DNA from: Pseudomonadota bacterium
GTDB taxonomy: Bacteria > Pseudomonadota > Alphaproteobacteria > Rhizobiales > Beijerinckiaceae
Direction of reading: 5' to 3'
DNA: 41,495 bases
Assembly: GCA_023386155.1 (NCBI GenBank)
Contig: JAEWKH010000081.1
Location: 1-41,495 of the forward strand
Shown here: positions 1 to 8,201 of the stretch, in pieces
Layout of the letters: each line of letters starts with the position of its first letter
Position numbering within the stretch: the stretch's first letter is position 1
The notes under the pieces: model-generated
Told to the model about the DNA's origin: nothing
Seen by the model: only the letters and a program-made list of their open reading frames with translations
Database searches by the model: none
Program-made: the position numbers and the translations under genes

Positions 1-1
1 G

Positions 2-361
2 CGCAACACCTGGCGCTGGAGCGCCGACATGTCGCTCACCGGGCCGCAGATCCTGCTGACCCAGGCGCTCGGCAACAACGGCACCGATACCCTCGATTTT
101 CTCGGCTATTGGAAGACCTTCGACATCGCCTCCGAGGCGGCCTTCGCCGGCAAGGATGCGGCCACCCTGGTGCGCGATCCCAAATTCGTCGACATGAGCA
201 CCTGGAGCGACGGCTGGCCCGTCAAGCGCCTCTCGGCCCAGATGCCGAAAGGGGATGGTCCGGAGAGCAAGGAGGAGCGGGGCCCGCGCCGCCGGCTGAA
301 CATGACTCCTCCGGCAACCAAACAGGGATTATCGGACTCTCTGATCCAGTCGCGTTCGTAA
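2..361 (+). CDS. 3' end of a protein of unknown function (5' truncated)
   Basis: The frame is open from the window edge (RNTWRWSADM...), so this is the C-terminal part of a longer protein. About 119 residues are visible. It has the base composition of a real gene, and one clean stretch (WSDGWPVKRLSAQMPK) is followed by a low-complexity basic tail. The ATG at 29 is only the first internal methionine and is unlikely to be the true start. I do not recognise the family. A secreted or hydrolase-type enzyme tail is possible but unsupported. The stop lies 55 nt before murI, on the same strand. Confidence 0.5.
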   Translation, partial: RNTWRWSADMSLTGPQILLTQALGNNGTDTLDFLGYWKTFDIASEAAFAGKDAATLVRDPKFVDMSTWSDGWPVKRLSAQMPKGDGPESKEERGPRRRLNMTPPATKQGLSDSLIQSRS

Positions 362-400
362 GGGTTAGTCATGCGTGTCGATCTTCTGGCAGGGGCAACC

Positions 401-406
401 TATAAT
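401..406 (+). promoter_or_regulatory. Candidate -10 box (TATAAT) of murI
   Basis: A perfect TATAAT lies only 9 nt before the ATG at 416. A start of transcription 7-8 nt after the hexamer would give a leaderless or nearly leaderless murI mRNA. No good -35 hexamer is visible at 16-18 nt, so this rests on the -10 element alone. Confidence 0.35.
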
Positions 407-415
407 CCCGCCGCC

Positions 416-1243
416 ATGCCGTCGCCCGTTCCCACCATCCTTGTCTTCGATTCCGGCCTCGGCGGCCTGACGGTCTTCTCCGAAGTGCTGAAGGCGAGGC
501 CCGACGCGCGCTACGTCTATGCGGCGGACGATGCTGCCTTTCCCTACGGGCGGTTGAGCGAGGCGGTCCTCGCGGAGCGGGTCGTGTCCGTGATGGAGCG
601 CCTCGTTGCCCTCCACGATCCCGACATCGCCGTGGTGGCCTGCAACACGGCTTCGACCATCGTGCTGCCCCACCTGCGCAAGAGGTTCTCCATTCCTTTC
701 GTCGGCACCGTTCCGGCGATCAAGCCCGCGGCCCGGACGACGCGGACCGGGTACGTCTCCGTTCTCGCCACTCCCGGCACCGTGGCGCGCGACTATACCC
801 GTGACCTCATCGAGACCTATGCGGCCGGCTGCAAGGTCAACCTCGTCGGCTCGCGCCGCCTCGCGGGCTTTGCGGAGGCGGAGCTTGCGGGTAACCCCGT
901 CCCGGACGAGGACCTGCTGGACGAGCTTCGGCCCTGCTTCGTGGAGGATTCCGGCGGCCGGACCGACGTGGTGGCCCTCAGCTGCACCCATTACCCGCTG
1001 CTGCTCCCGCGCTTCCAGGCCCTGGCGCCCTGGCCCGTGACCTGGATCGATCCTGCCCCGGCCATCGCCCGCCGGGTGACCCAGCTGATCGGCCAGCCCG
1101 TCCCCGGCCATGAGCCCGACGAAAGCGAGACCACGGCCGTGTTCACCAGCGGGGCCGGGATCGGCGTGGCCCTGCGCCAGGCCTTGCAGGACAAGGGCCT
1201 GCCGGTCGTGGCCATCGAGGACATGCCGCTCCTGGCAGGATGA
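416..1243 (+). CDS. murI: Glutamate racemase
   Basis: MurI interconverts L- and D-glutamate in the cytoplasm and supplies D-Glu for peptidoglycan. The 275-residue product has the family's usual length. It shows FDSGLGGL at residues 11-18 (catalytic Asp region), the first catalytic Cys in ACNTAST (C76) and the second in LSCTHYP (C190). An in-frame ATG at 371 would add 15 residues that do not resemble the family. That start has a weak AAGGG ahead of it, whereas 416 directly follows a TATAAT and starts where MurI proteins normally begin, so 416 is preferred. A terminator-like hairpin follows before rpsD. Confidence 0.93.
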   Translation: MPSPVPTILVFDSGLGGLTVFSEVLKARPDARYVYAADDAAFPYGRLSEAVLAERVVSVMERLVALHDPDIAVVACNTASTIVLPHLRKRFSIPFVGTVPAIKPAARTTRTGYVSVLATPGTVARDYTRDLIETYAAGCKVNLVGSRRLAGFAEAELAGNPVPDEDLLDELRPCFVEDSGGRTDVVALSCTHYPLLLPRFQALAPWPVTWIDPAPAIARRVTQLIGQPVPGHEPDESETTAVFTSGAGIGVALRQALQDKGLPVVAIEDMPLLAG

Positions 1244-1294
1244 CGGAGGGGCTGATTGACTTTCCCGCCTTTTCCGCCTAAATGCCTCCCGTTC

Positions 1295-1326
1295 ACGCGG
1301 TCCTTAACGGGGCCGCGTAACTTTTT
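1295..1326 (+). terminator. Probable rho-independent terminator after murI
   Basis: A 9-bp GC-rich stem (ACGCGG-TCC against GG-GGCCGCGT, one G-U pair) with a 6-nt loop is followed by AACTTTTTACG. It separates murI from rpsD, which then needs its own promoter in 1327-1405. Confidence 0.55.
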
Positions 1327-1419
1327 ACGCTCCCGTGGCCCGGTTCCGGCCGGCCTGTCGTCCCCGAGGGGAAGAGGAGGGCGCGTTCCTCGCAGATTCG
1401 ACAACAAAGAGGAACAGCG

Positions 1420-2037
1420 ATGTCGAAGCGCATTCAGGCCAAGCACAAGCTTGACCGCCGCATGGGTCAGAATATCTGGGGCCGCCCGAAGAGCCCTGTG
1501 AACCGCCGCGAATATGGCCCGGGCCAGCATGGCCAGCGCCGCAAGGGCAAGATGTCCGACTTCGGCACGCAGCTGCGCGCCAAGCAGAAGCTCAAGGGCT
1601 ACTACGCGAACATCACCGAGAAGCAGTTCCGCCGCTACTACGCCGAGGCGATCCGCCTGAAGGGTGACTCGGGTGAGAACCTGGTCGGCCTGCTCGAGCG
1701 CCGTCTCGACGCGGTCGTGTACCGCGCGAAGTTCGTCGCGACCCCCTTCGCCGCCCGTCAGTTCGTCAACCATGGTCACGTGAAGGTCAACGGCCGCCGC
1801 GTGAACATCCCGAGCTACCAGGTAAAGGCCGGCGACGTGATCGAGGTGAAGGACAAGTCCAAGCAGCTCGAAATCGTGGTCGTCGCGAGCCAGCTCGCCG
1901 AGCGCGACGTTCCGGACTACATCGAGGTCGATCACTCCAAGATGACGGCCCGCGTGACGCGCATCCCGACCCTGTCGGAAGTGCCGTACCCGGTCCAGAT
2001 GGAGCCGAACCTCGTGATCGAGTTCTATTCGCGCTAA
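1420..2037 (+). CDS. rpsD: 30S ribosomal protein S4
   Basis: S4 is a primary 16S rRNA-binding protein that nucleates 30S assembly. The 205-residue product has the usual length, the conserved basic N-terminus (MSKRIQAKHKLDRRMG) and the S4 RNA-binding fold from about residue 95 (LERRLDAVVYRAKF, then FVNHGHVKVNGRRVNIPSY). A GAGGAAC Shine-Dalgarno lies a few bases before the ATG. As in other Hyphomicrobiales, it is a free-standing gene next to murI and not part of a large ribosomal operon. A strong terminator follows. Confidence 0.98.
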   Translation: MSKRIQAKHKLDRRMGQNIWGRPKSPVNRREYGPGQHGQRRKGKMSDFGTQLRAKQKLKGYYANITEKQFRRYYAEAIRLKGDSGENLVGLLERRLDAVVYRAKFVATPFAARQFVNHGHVKVNGRRVNIPSYQVKAGDVIEVKDKSKQLEIVVVASQLAERDVPDYIEVDHSKMTARVTRIPTLSEVPYPVQMEPNLVIEFYSR

Positions 2038-2062
2038 TCCGCGAAAGCCGGTTTCGAAAACT

Positions 2063-2093
2063 AAGAAGGCCGCCCATTGGGCGGCCTTTTTGT
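2063..2093 (+). terminator. Rho-independent terminator of rpsD
   Basis: A perfect 10-bp stem AAGGCCGCCC/GGGCGGCCTT with loop ATT is followed by TTTTTG. The T-tract is on the plus strand, so it ends rpsD. The convergent gene on the minus strand stops 10 nt beyond, so the hairpin may serve both, with a poorer U-tract in the minus direction. Confidence 0.9.
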
Positions 2094-2102
2094 TGTCGGG
2101 GG

Positions 2103-2687
2103 TTACTGCTGCTGCACGGGGCCGCGGGATCCGCCATGGTGCATGCCCATGCGGTGGTGATCGCGGCCATGGCCGCGGCGGCCGCCGCGGTCGTTCCAGC
2201 GCGGGCCGTCGACATTCACGGCTTCGCGCATGAGGCGCGGGGCGATCCGCTTCTGGTCCTCGCTGAAGCTGTCCCAGAGCGGGCGCAGGGCTGTGGTCAG
2301 CGCGGCGGAGCGCTGGGCGCCCTCGGTCCTCATGGTGCTGCGCCGCTCGAGGCGCTGCATGAAGTCCATGGACTGGCGCTGGTCACGGTTCTCACGGAAC
2401 TGCTGCATGCGGGTGTAGCGCTCCGAAGCCGATGTCCGGATGGCGGCTTCCACAGGACTCCACAGACGCTCCTGGTCGGCGGAGAGCTTCAGGCCTGCCT
2501 TGATCGAGGCGATGCGGGCATCCACGAGACGGTTGAAGTCGTCCTGGCTCATGCGCGGACGGCGGTCCTGCCGGCCCTGGTCCTGCGAGGCCGCCGGCGC
2601 TTCCGGAGCAGGCGTCTGCTGCGCGAGGGCATAGGTGCCTGTGCCGGCCAGCAGAGCGGCGAGAGCAATGGTGGCGATGGTCTTCAT
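2103..2687 (-). CDS. Periplasmic LTXXQ-motif (Spy/CpxP-like) protein
   Basis: A 194-residue secreted protein. It has an N-terminal signal peptide (MKTIATIALAALLAGTGTYALA, cleavage before QQTP), a proline/glutamine-rich linker and a mostly helical, Arg/Gln-rich domain (about residues 45-155) with a LSADQ element of LTXXQ type. The tail is rich in Gly, Arg and His (residues 160-194; HDHHRMGMHHGG-like). Spy/CpxP relatives act as periplasmic chaperones or stress sensors. The His-rich tail suggests metal contact, but this is inference. A GGAGG ribosome-binding site precedes the ATG. Confidence 0.75.
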   Translation of the reverse strand: MKTIATIALAALLAGTGTYALAQQTPAPEAPAASQDQGRQDRRPRMSQDDFNRLVDARIASIKAGLKLSADQERLWSPVEAAIRTSASERYTRMQQFRENRDQRQSMDFMQRLERRSTMRTEGAQRSAALTTALRPLWDSFSEDQKRIAPRLMREAVNVDGPRWNDRGGRRGHGRDHHRMGMHHGGSRGPVQQQ

Positions 2688-2793
2688 GCGGACATCCTCC
2701 GTTGTCGTGATAGGACTAGATTGCTCTGATCCTGCTCTCGCTCAGGTGACCGCCACATGAACTTTTCGTCATGTGGATAACTTCCGCCGGGCC

Positions 2794-3345
2794 TCAAAGC
2801 CGCTTCAGGAACCCGGCGAAGCGCATCAGGCCCTCCGGCCAGGGGCCATGGCCGCTTTCCGTGTTCAGGTGGCCGGCATCGCCCGCGTCGACGATGGCCG
2901 AGCCCCAGGCATAGGCAATGTCCTCCGCCTTGGCGTAGTCGCAATGGGGGTCGGTCCGGCTGGCGACCAGGACCGACGGGAAGGGGAAGGGCTCGCGGGG
3001 GATCGGCGCGAAGGCCCGGTCGATGGCCGGGATGAAGTCCGGCCGCTCCACGTCGGGCAGGCTGACCAGGAAGGCGCCCTGCGCCTTGCCGGCCGGAAGG
3101 TGCGCCGCCGCATGGGCAATGGCGATGACGCCGAGGCTGTGCCCAACGAGCACGACCGGCTTCCCGGCCCGCTCCACGTCCCGGACGATCCGTTCGACCC
3201 AGGCGTCCTTGTTGGGGGCGTCCCAATTCTCCTGCTCGACGCGCCATGCGGTCGAGAGCTGGCGCTCCCATCGGCTCTGCCAATGGTCTTCGCCGGAATT
3301 CGTGTGGCCGGGAACGATGAGGATGTCGCAATCGGAGGTTTTCAT
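2794..3345 (-). CDS. RBBP9/YdeN-family serine hydrolase
   Basis: A compact 183-residue alpha/beta hydrolase of the RBBP9/YdeN type. It starts with DILIVPGHTNSG and has the nucleophile elbow VGHSLG (S70), an acid in SRTDPH (D132) and a C-terminal histidine (H159 or H166) in DAGHLNTESGHGPWPEG, where GHGPWPEG is typical of the family. No signal peptide is seen, so it is probably cytoplasmic. The natural substrate is not known. It lies 31 nt downstream of the cfa-like gene on the same strand and is probably co-transcribed with it. Confidence 0.85.
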   Translation of the reverse strand: MKTSDCDILIVPGHTNSGEDHWQSRWERQLSTAWRVEQENWDAPNKDAWVERIVRDVERAGKPVVLVGHSLGVIAIAHAAAHLPAGKAQGAFLVSLPDVERPDFIPAIDRAFAPIPREPFPFPSVLVASRTDPHCDYAKAEDIAYAWGSAIVDAGDAGHLNTESGHGPWPEGLMRFAGFLKRL

Positions 3346-3376
3346 TCCCCCGAGATAAAGTCCCGCACAGGCGCGT

Positions 3377-4630
3377 TCAAGCGCTGCGCCTCAACTCCAT
3401 GTTCCGCTCCGCCTCCTTCAGGGCGTCCTCCCGTTCGGCGATGTAGTCGCGGGTCAGCGGCACCACGTCGTTGCGGCGGGCGAGCTGGAGCTGGAACACC
3501 ACCGCATCCTGCCAGCGAAAGGCGGATTCCGACATGGCGAGGTAGCATTCCCACATCCGGCAGAAGCGCTCGTCGTAGAGGCGCAGCACCTCTTCGCGAT
3601 GGGCCATGAAGCGCTCGCGCCAGGCCTGAAGGGTGTAGGCGTAGTGAAGGCGCAGGATCTCGATATCGGTCACGATCAGGCCGGCTCGCTCGATCGCCGG
3701 CATCATCTCCGACAGGACAGGCAAGTGCCCGCCGGGAAAGATGTACTTGGTGATCCAGGGATTGGTCGGATAGGGAGCCCCAGATCTTCCGATGGTATGG
3801 AGGAGCATGACCCCGTCCTCCTTGAGGAGCCTCCGGCCGGCCTGGAAATAGGCATCGTAGGAGGCCACGCCCACATGCTCGAACATCCCGACCGAGACGA
3901 TGCGGTCGAACGAGCCCTGCGTGACGCGGTAATCCTGAAGGTCGAACTGCACCCGGTCCTGGAGGCATGCGGTGGCCGCGCGCTTGCGCGAGACCTCGAG
4001 CTGCTCCTCCGAGAGCGTGATGCCCTTGACGGAACCCGCTCCGGCCACCTGGGCCAGGTAGAGGCCCATGCCGCCCCATCCGGAGCCGATGTCGAGGACG
4101 CTGTGGCCCGGGTCGACCAAGAGCTTCGCCGCGATGTGCCGCTTCTTGGCCATCTGCGCCTCTTCGAGGCTCATGCCGGGATGGTCGAAATAGGCGCAGG
4201 AATATTGCTTGTCGCTGTCGAGAAAGAGGGAATAGAGCCGGCCGTCCAGATCGTAGTGGTGGGCCACGTTGCGCTTGGACCGGACCGCATCGTTCTCGGC
4301 CCGGCGCATCATCCAGGCGCGGATCTTGCGCAGGCGATGGAACGGGAGCTCGTCGAGCTCTCCATGGGTGTCCTGGAGGAGGAGCTGGAGCAGGTCGAGG
4401 ATGGTGCCCTTCTCGATGATCAGACGGCCGTCCACGAACAACTCGCCGAGCTTCAGCTCCGGGTGGAGGCAGAGCGCCATCTGGGCAGGGGCGTCCGCGA
4501 AACGGATGGAAACCTGGGGCCCGGTCCCGTCACCGAAGGTGAGGCGCCTTCCTCCGGCTGTCGTCATCTCCAGGGTGCCGTGTTTCACGGCCCGCTTGAA
4601 CGCAAGATCGAGAAGCTTCTCCGACAGCAT
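3377..4630 (-). CDS. cfa: Cyclopropane-fatty-acyl-phospholipid synthase
   Basis: This enzyme transfers a methylene from S-adenosylmethionine to double bonds of membrane phospholipid acyl chains, a membrane-hardening step often tied to stationary phase and acid or osmotic stress. The 417 residues show a family-type N-terminal domain, NVAHHYDL (121-128), YSCAYF (143-148), the AdoMet-binding motif LDIGSGWGGMGLYLA (about 179-193) and a conserved MFEHVG acidic site. No signal peptide is visible. The RBBP9-like hydrolase follows in the same direction. Related methyltransferases of the CFA family can act on other lipids, so the exact product is less certain than the family. Confidence 0.93.
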   Translation of the reverse strand: MLSEKLLDLAFKRAVKHGTLEMTTAGGRRLTFGDGTGPQVSIRFADAPAQMALCLHPELKLGELFVDGRLIIEKGTILDLLQLLLQDTHGELDELPFHRLRKIRAWMMRRAENDAVRSKRNVAHHYDLDGRLYSLFLDSDKQYSCAYFDHPGMSLEEAQMAKKRHIAAKLLVDPGHSVLDIGSGWGGMGLYLAQVAGAGSVKGITLSEEQLEVSRKRAATACLQDRVQFDLQDYRVTQGSFDRIVSVGMFEHVGVASYDAYFQAGRRLLKEDGVMLLHTIGRSGAPYPTNPWITKYIFPGGHLPVLSEMMPAIERAGLIVTDIEILRLHYAYTLQAWRERFMAHREEVLRLYDERFCRMWECYLAMSESAFRWQDAVVFQLQLARRNDVVPLTRDYIAEREDALKEAERNMELRRSA

Positions 4631-4703
4631 GGCAACAATCCCCGCGCCGTTGATCTCCTGGCTGGGGATTGTTGCTCATCGGGGAAAAATTTCCAGCCCC
4701 CAG

Positions 4704-6017
4704 CTATGCGCTGCGTGCGCCGAAGACCCGCGTGAAGATCGTGTCCACGTGCTTATAGTGGTAGCCGAGGTCGAAACAGGCCGCGATCTCGTCCGCCGAC
4801 AGGTACTTCGCCACGTCGGCATCGTTCTTCAGAAGGGTCAGGAAATCGCCTTCGCCGCGCCAGACGGGCATCGCGTTGCGCTGGACCAGCCGGTAGGCAT
4901 CCTCGCGGGAGGCGCCTTTCTGGGTCAGGGCCAGGAGAACCCGCTGCGAATGGACGAGGCCTCCGAGACGGTCCAGGTTCTTCTGCATGTTCTCGGGATA
5001 GACCACGAGCTTGTCGATGACGCCGGTCAGGCGGGCGAGCGCGAAGTCCAGGGTCACGGTCGCGTCGGGGCCGATCATGCGCTCGACGGAGGAGTGGGAG
5101 ATGTCCCGTTCGTGCCAGAGGGCCACGTTCTCCATGGCCGGCATGGCATAGGCGCGGACCATGCGGGCAAGGCCCGTCAGGTTCTCGGTGAGAACCGGGT
5201 TGCGCTTGTGCGGCATGGCGGACGAGCCCTTCTGGCCGGCCGAGAAGAACTCCTCCGCCTCCAGAACCTCGCTCCGCTGCAGGTGGCGCACTTCCGTGGC
5301 CAGCCGCTCGATGGAGGAGGCGATGACCCCGAGGGTCGCGAAATACATGGCGTGGCGGTCGCGCGGGATGACCTGGGTCGAGACCGGCTCGACCTGGAGG
5401 CCCATCTTCTCCGCCACGTATTCCTCCACGCTCGGGTCGATATTGGCGAAGGTGCCGACCGCGCCCGAGATGGCGCAGGTGGAGATCTCCCGCCGCGCCT
5501 CGATCAGGCGCAGCTTGCAGCGCTCGAATTCCGCATAAGCCTGGGCGAGCTTGAGGCCGAAGGTGGTCGGCTCCGCATGGATGCCGTGCGAGCGGCCGAT
5601 GGTCGGCGTCATCTTGTATTCGAAGGCCCGGCGCTTGATGGCGGCGAGGAGCTCGTCCAGGTCGCGCAGCAGCAGGTCGGAGGCGCGGGCGAGCTGCACG
5701 CTGAAGGTGGTGTCGAGCACGTCGGACGAGGTCATGCCCTGGTGGACGAAGCGGGCCTCGGGGCCGACGATCTCGGCGAGATGCGTGAGGAAAGCGATGA
5801 CGTCGTGCTTCACCTCGCGCTCGATGGCATCGATCCGCTCCACGTCGAAGGTGGCCTTGGAGCCCATCTCCCAGACCTTCTCCGCCGCCTCCTTCGGCAC
5901 GACGCCGAGATTGGCGAGTGCCGTCGTGGCATGGGCTTCGATCTCGAACCAGATGCGGAACCTGGTTTCCGGCGACCAGATGGCCACCATCTCGGGACGG
6001 CTGTAACGGGGGATCAT
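4704..6017 (-). CDS. purB: Adenylosuccinate lyase
   Basis: PurB cleaves SAICAR and adenylosuccinate to release fumarate in purine synthesis. The 437-residue protein carries the fumarase/aspartase superfamily signature GSSAMPHKRNP (264-274, catalytic Ser), the catalytic-His element GRSHGIHAEPTTFG (141-154) and QGMTSSDVLDT (93-103). Length and start (MIPRYSRPEM) match the short bacterial PurB type. The gene stands alone between the cfa unit and rpe, all leftward. Confidence 0.97.
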   Translation of the reverse strand: MIPRYSRPEMVAIWSPETRFRIWFEIEAHATTALANLGVVPKEAAEKVWEMGSKATFDVERIDAIEREVKHDVIAFLTHLAEIVGPEARFVHQGMTSSDVLDTTFSVQLARASDLLLRDLDELLAAIKRRAFEYKMTPTIGRSHGIHAEPTTFGLKLAQAYAEFERCKLRLIEARREISTCAISGAVGTFANIDPSVEEYVAEKMGLQVEPVSTQVIPRDRHAMYFATLGVIASSIERLATEVRHLQRSEVLEAEEFFSAGQKGSSAMPHKRNPVLTENLTGLARMVRAYAMPAMENVALWHERDISHSSVERMIGPDATVTLDFALARLTGVIDKLVVYPENMQKNLDRLGGLVHSQRVLLALTQKGASREDAYRLVQRNAMPVWRGEGDFLTLLKNDADVAKYLSADEIAACFDLGYHYKHVDTIFTRVFGARSA

Positions 6018-6075
6018 GGCTTTCCACTTCCACGCGGGTGATATGCCCGCGCGGTAGCACGATCACCCCGTGATC

Positions 6076-6747
6076 TCAACGTGCCTGTGCCGCCGCCTCG
6101 CGGATGGCCGCCATGTTGGAGGCGTAGGCCGAGGGACCGCCCTTGAAGGTGGCAGAGCCGGCGACGAGCACGTTGGCCCCGGCCTCGGCGACCAGCGGGG
6201 CGGTCTCGGGGGTCACGCCGCCGTCGATCTCGATGTCGATGTCCCGGCTGCCGACCATGTCCTTGATGCGGCGCAGCTTGGAGCAGACGGACGGAATGAA
6301 GGCCTGGCCGCCGAAGCCCGGATTGACCGTCATCAGGAGGATCAGGTCGATGTCGTCGATGACCGGCTCGATGGAGGCCTCGTGCGTGCCGGGGTTGAGG
6401 ACGATGCCGGCCTTCTTGCCGAGCTTGCGGATGGTCTGGAGCGAGCGGTGCAGGTGCGGTCCCGCCTCCGCATGGATGCTGATGATGTCCGCGCCCGCCT
6501 TGGCGAAGGCCTCGAGATAGGGGTCGACCGGCGCGACCATCAGGTGCACGTCGAAGGGTTTCGAGGTGTGGGGACGCAGCGCCTTCACCACGTCCGGCCC
6601 GATGGTGATGTTCGGCACGAAATGCCCGTCCATCACGTCGATATGGATCCAGTCGGCGCCGGCAGCGTCGATGGCGCGGATTTCCTCCCCGAGCTTCGAG
6701 AAGTCGGAGGCGAGGATGGAGGGGGCGATGAGAAGCGGGCGTGTCAT
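6076..6747 (-). CDS. rpe: Ribulose-phosphate 3-epimerase
   Basis: Rpe interconverts D-ribulose 5-phosphate and D-xylulose 5-phosphate in the pentose phosphate pathway or Calvin cycle. The 223-residue TIM barrel begins MTRPLLIAPSILASDF and shows HIDVMDGHFVPNI (metal-binding His/Asp), HLMV, MTVNPGFGGQ and EIDGGV motifs. The frame stays open upstream to 6822, but those 25 residues (MVFNWFRWAARCP...) are unlike the family, so the ATG at 6747 is chosen. It lies about 60 nt downstream of purB on the same strand. Confidence 0.96.
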   Translation of the reverse strand: MTRPLLIAPSILASDFSKLGEEIRAIDAAGADWIHIDVMDGHFVPNITIGPDVVKALRPHTSKPFDVHLMVAPVDPYLEAFAKAGADIISIHAEAGPHLHRSLQTIRKLGKKAGIVLNPGTHEASIEPVIDDIDLILLMTVNPGFGGQAFIPSVCSKLRRIKDMVGSRDIDIEIDGGVTPETAPLVAEAGANVLVAGSATFKGGPSAYASNMAAIREAAAQAR

Positions 6748-6959
6748 GCCGCGCCGGTAGCACGAGCCTTTTCCGGCCGCAACGGGGCATCGAGCCGCCC
6801 ACCGGAACCAATTGAAGACCACTTGTCTGGGGAGAGGCCCGTTTGCGACAGGAATTCCATGGACGGCCCTGAGGCAACGGGAGTAAAGATGGCCGCGTCA
6901 CAAAGGATACGAGCTCGCTTTCCTTCACCGGAGGCGACGTTGAATGGGGCAGGGCCTTC

Positions 6960-8201
6960 ATGCGTAAGGATGTGGTTGTTCTTGGGGCCGGCATCGTCGG
7001 CGTGTCGATTGCGGTGCATCTCCAGAAGCGCGGGCGGTCCGTCCTGCTGGTGGACAAGCGCAAGCCCGGCGAGGAGACCTCCTTCGGCAATGCGGGCCTG
7101 ATCCAGCGCGAGGGCGTGTATCCTTACGGCTTCCCGCACGATTTCGGCGCTCTCCTGCGCTATGCCCTGAACAACACCATCGACGCCCATTACCACTGGG
7201 CCGCGATCCCGAAGCTCGCCCCCTTCCTGTGGCAGTACTGGATGCATTCCCGCCCCGCCCAGCACAAGGCGATTGCCCGGATGTACGCGCCGCTCATCGA
7301 GCGCAGCGTCACCGAGCACATGGCGCTGGCGGAGGAATCCGGCTCCATGCACCTGATCCGCCCCACCGGCTGGATGAAGGTGTTCCGTGACGAGAAGAGC
7401 CGCGACGAGCAGTTCAAGGACGCGGAAGGCGTGAAGCGCGATTTCGGCGTCAACTTCGATGCCCTCGACACCAGGGCCGTCGCGGAGCGCGAGCCGCATC
7501 TCAAGGTGGAGACGAAGGGCGGCATCCACTGGACGGATCCGGCCTCGGTCTCCGACCCTCACATGCTGACCATGGGTTATGTCGGCCTGTTCGAGCGCCT
7601 CGGCGGCGAGCTGGCCTCCGGCGATGCCAGGACCCTCGAGGAGACGCCGACCGGCTGGCGCGTCCAGACGGACAAGGGACCGGTGGACGCGGGAGACGTC
7701 GTCATCGCCCTGGGCGCCTGGGCCGATGTGGTCACGACGAAGCTCGGCTACAGCCTGCCGCTGGCGGTCAAGCGCGGCTACCACATGCACTACAAGCCGG
7801 AAGGCAACGCGGTGCTCAACCGGCCGACGCTCGATTTCGACCGCGGCTATTTCCTCGCCCCCATGTCGAAGGGCATCCGCCTCACGACCGGCGCGGAATT
7901 CGCCAATCGCGATGCGCCCAAGACGCCGGTCCAGCTCGGGCGGGCCGAGCCGATCGCCCGCGAGTTCTTCCCGCTGGGCGAGCGGGTCGATCCGGAACCC
8001 TGGATGGGCATGCGCCCCTGCACGCCGGACATGATGCCGATCATCAGCAAGGCGCCCCGGCACAAGAACCTCTGGTTCGGCTTCGGCCACGCCCATCACG
8101 GCCTTACCCTCGGGCCTGTCACCGGCCGCCTGCTGGCCGAGATGATCACGGGCGAGACCCCGGTGGTCGATCCGAAGCCCTATCGGGCGGAGCGGTTTTA
8201 A
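6960..8201 (+). CDS. FAD-dependent amino-acid dehydrogenase (DadA-like)
   Basis: A 413-residue flavoprotein of the DAO/DadA superfamily. It has the N-terminal dinucleotide-binding motif VVVLGAGIVGVSIAVHL (5-21), an acidic ribose contact in LLVDKRKPGEETSFGNAG, and a C-terminal FAD-binding stretch GFGHAHHGLTLGP (about 377-389). DadA-type enzymes oxidise D-amino acids and pass electrons to the membrane quinone pool. The true substrate here (D-amino acid, glycine-type or hydroxyproline-type) cannot be told from sequence. The convergent P1-family peptidase on the other strand overlaps its stop codon by 4 nt, so the two are not an operon. Confidence 0.85.
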   Translation: MRKDVVVLGAGIVGVSIAVHLQKRGRSVLLVDKRKPGEETSFGNAGLIQREGVYPYGFPHDFGALLRYALNNTIDAHYHWAAIPKLAPFLWQYWMHSRPAQHKAIARMYAPLIERSVTEHMALAEESGSMHLIRPTGWMKVFRDEKSRDEQFKDAEGVKRDFGVNFDALDTRAVAEREPHLKVETKGGIHWTDPASVSDPHMLTMGYVGLFERLGGELASGDARTLEETPTGWRVQTDKGPVDAGDVVIALGAWADVVTTKLGYSLPLAVKRGYHMHYKPEGNAVLNRPTLDFDRGYFLAPMSKGIRLTTGAEFANRDAPKTPVQLGRAEPIAREFFPLGERVDPEPWMGMRPCTPDMMPIISKAPRHKNLWFGFGHAHHGLTLGPVTGRLLAEMITGETPVVDPKPYRAERF

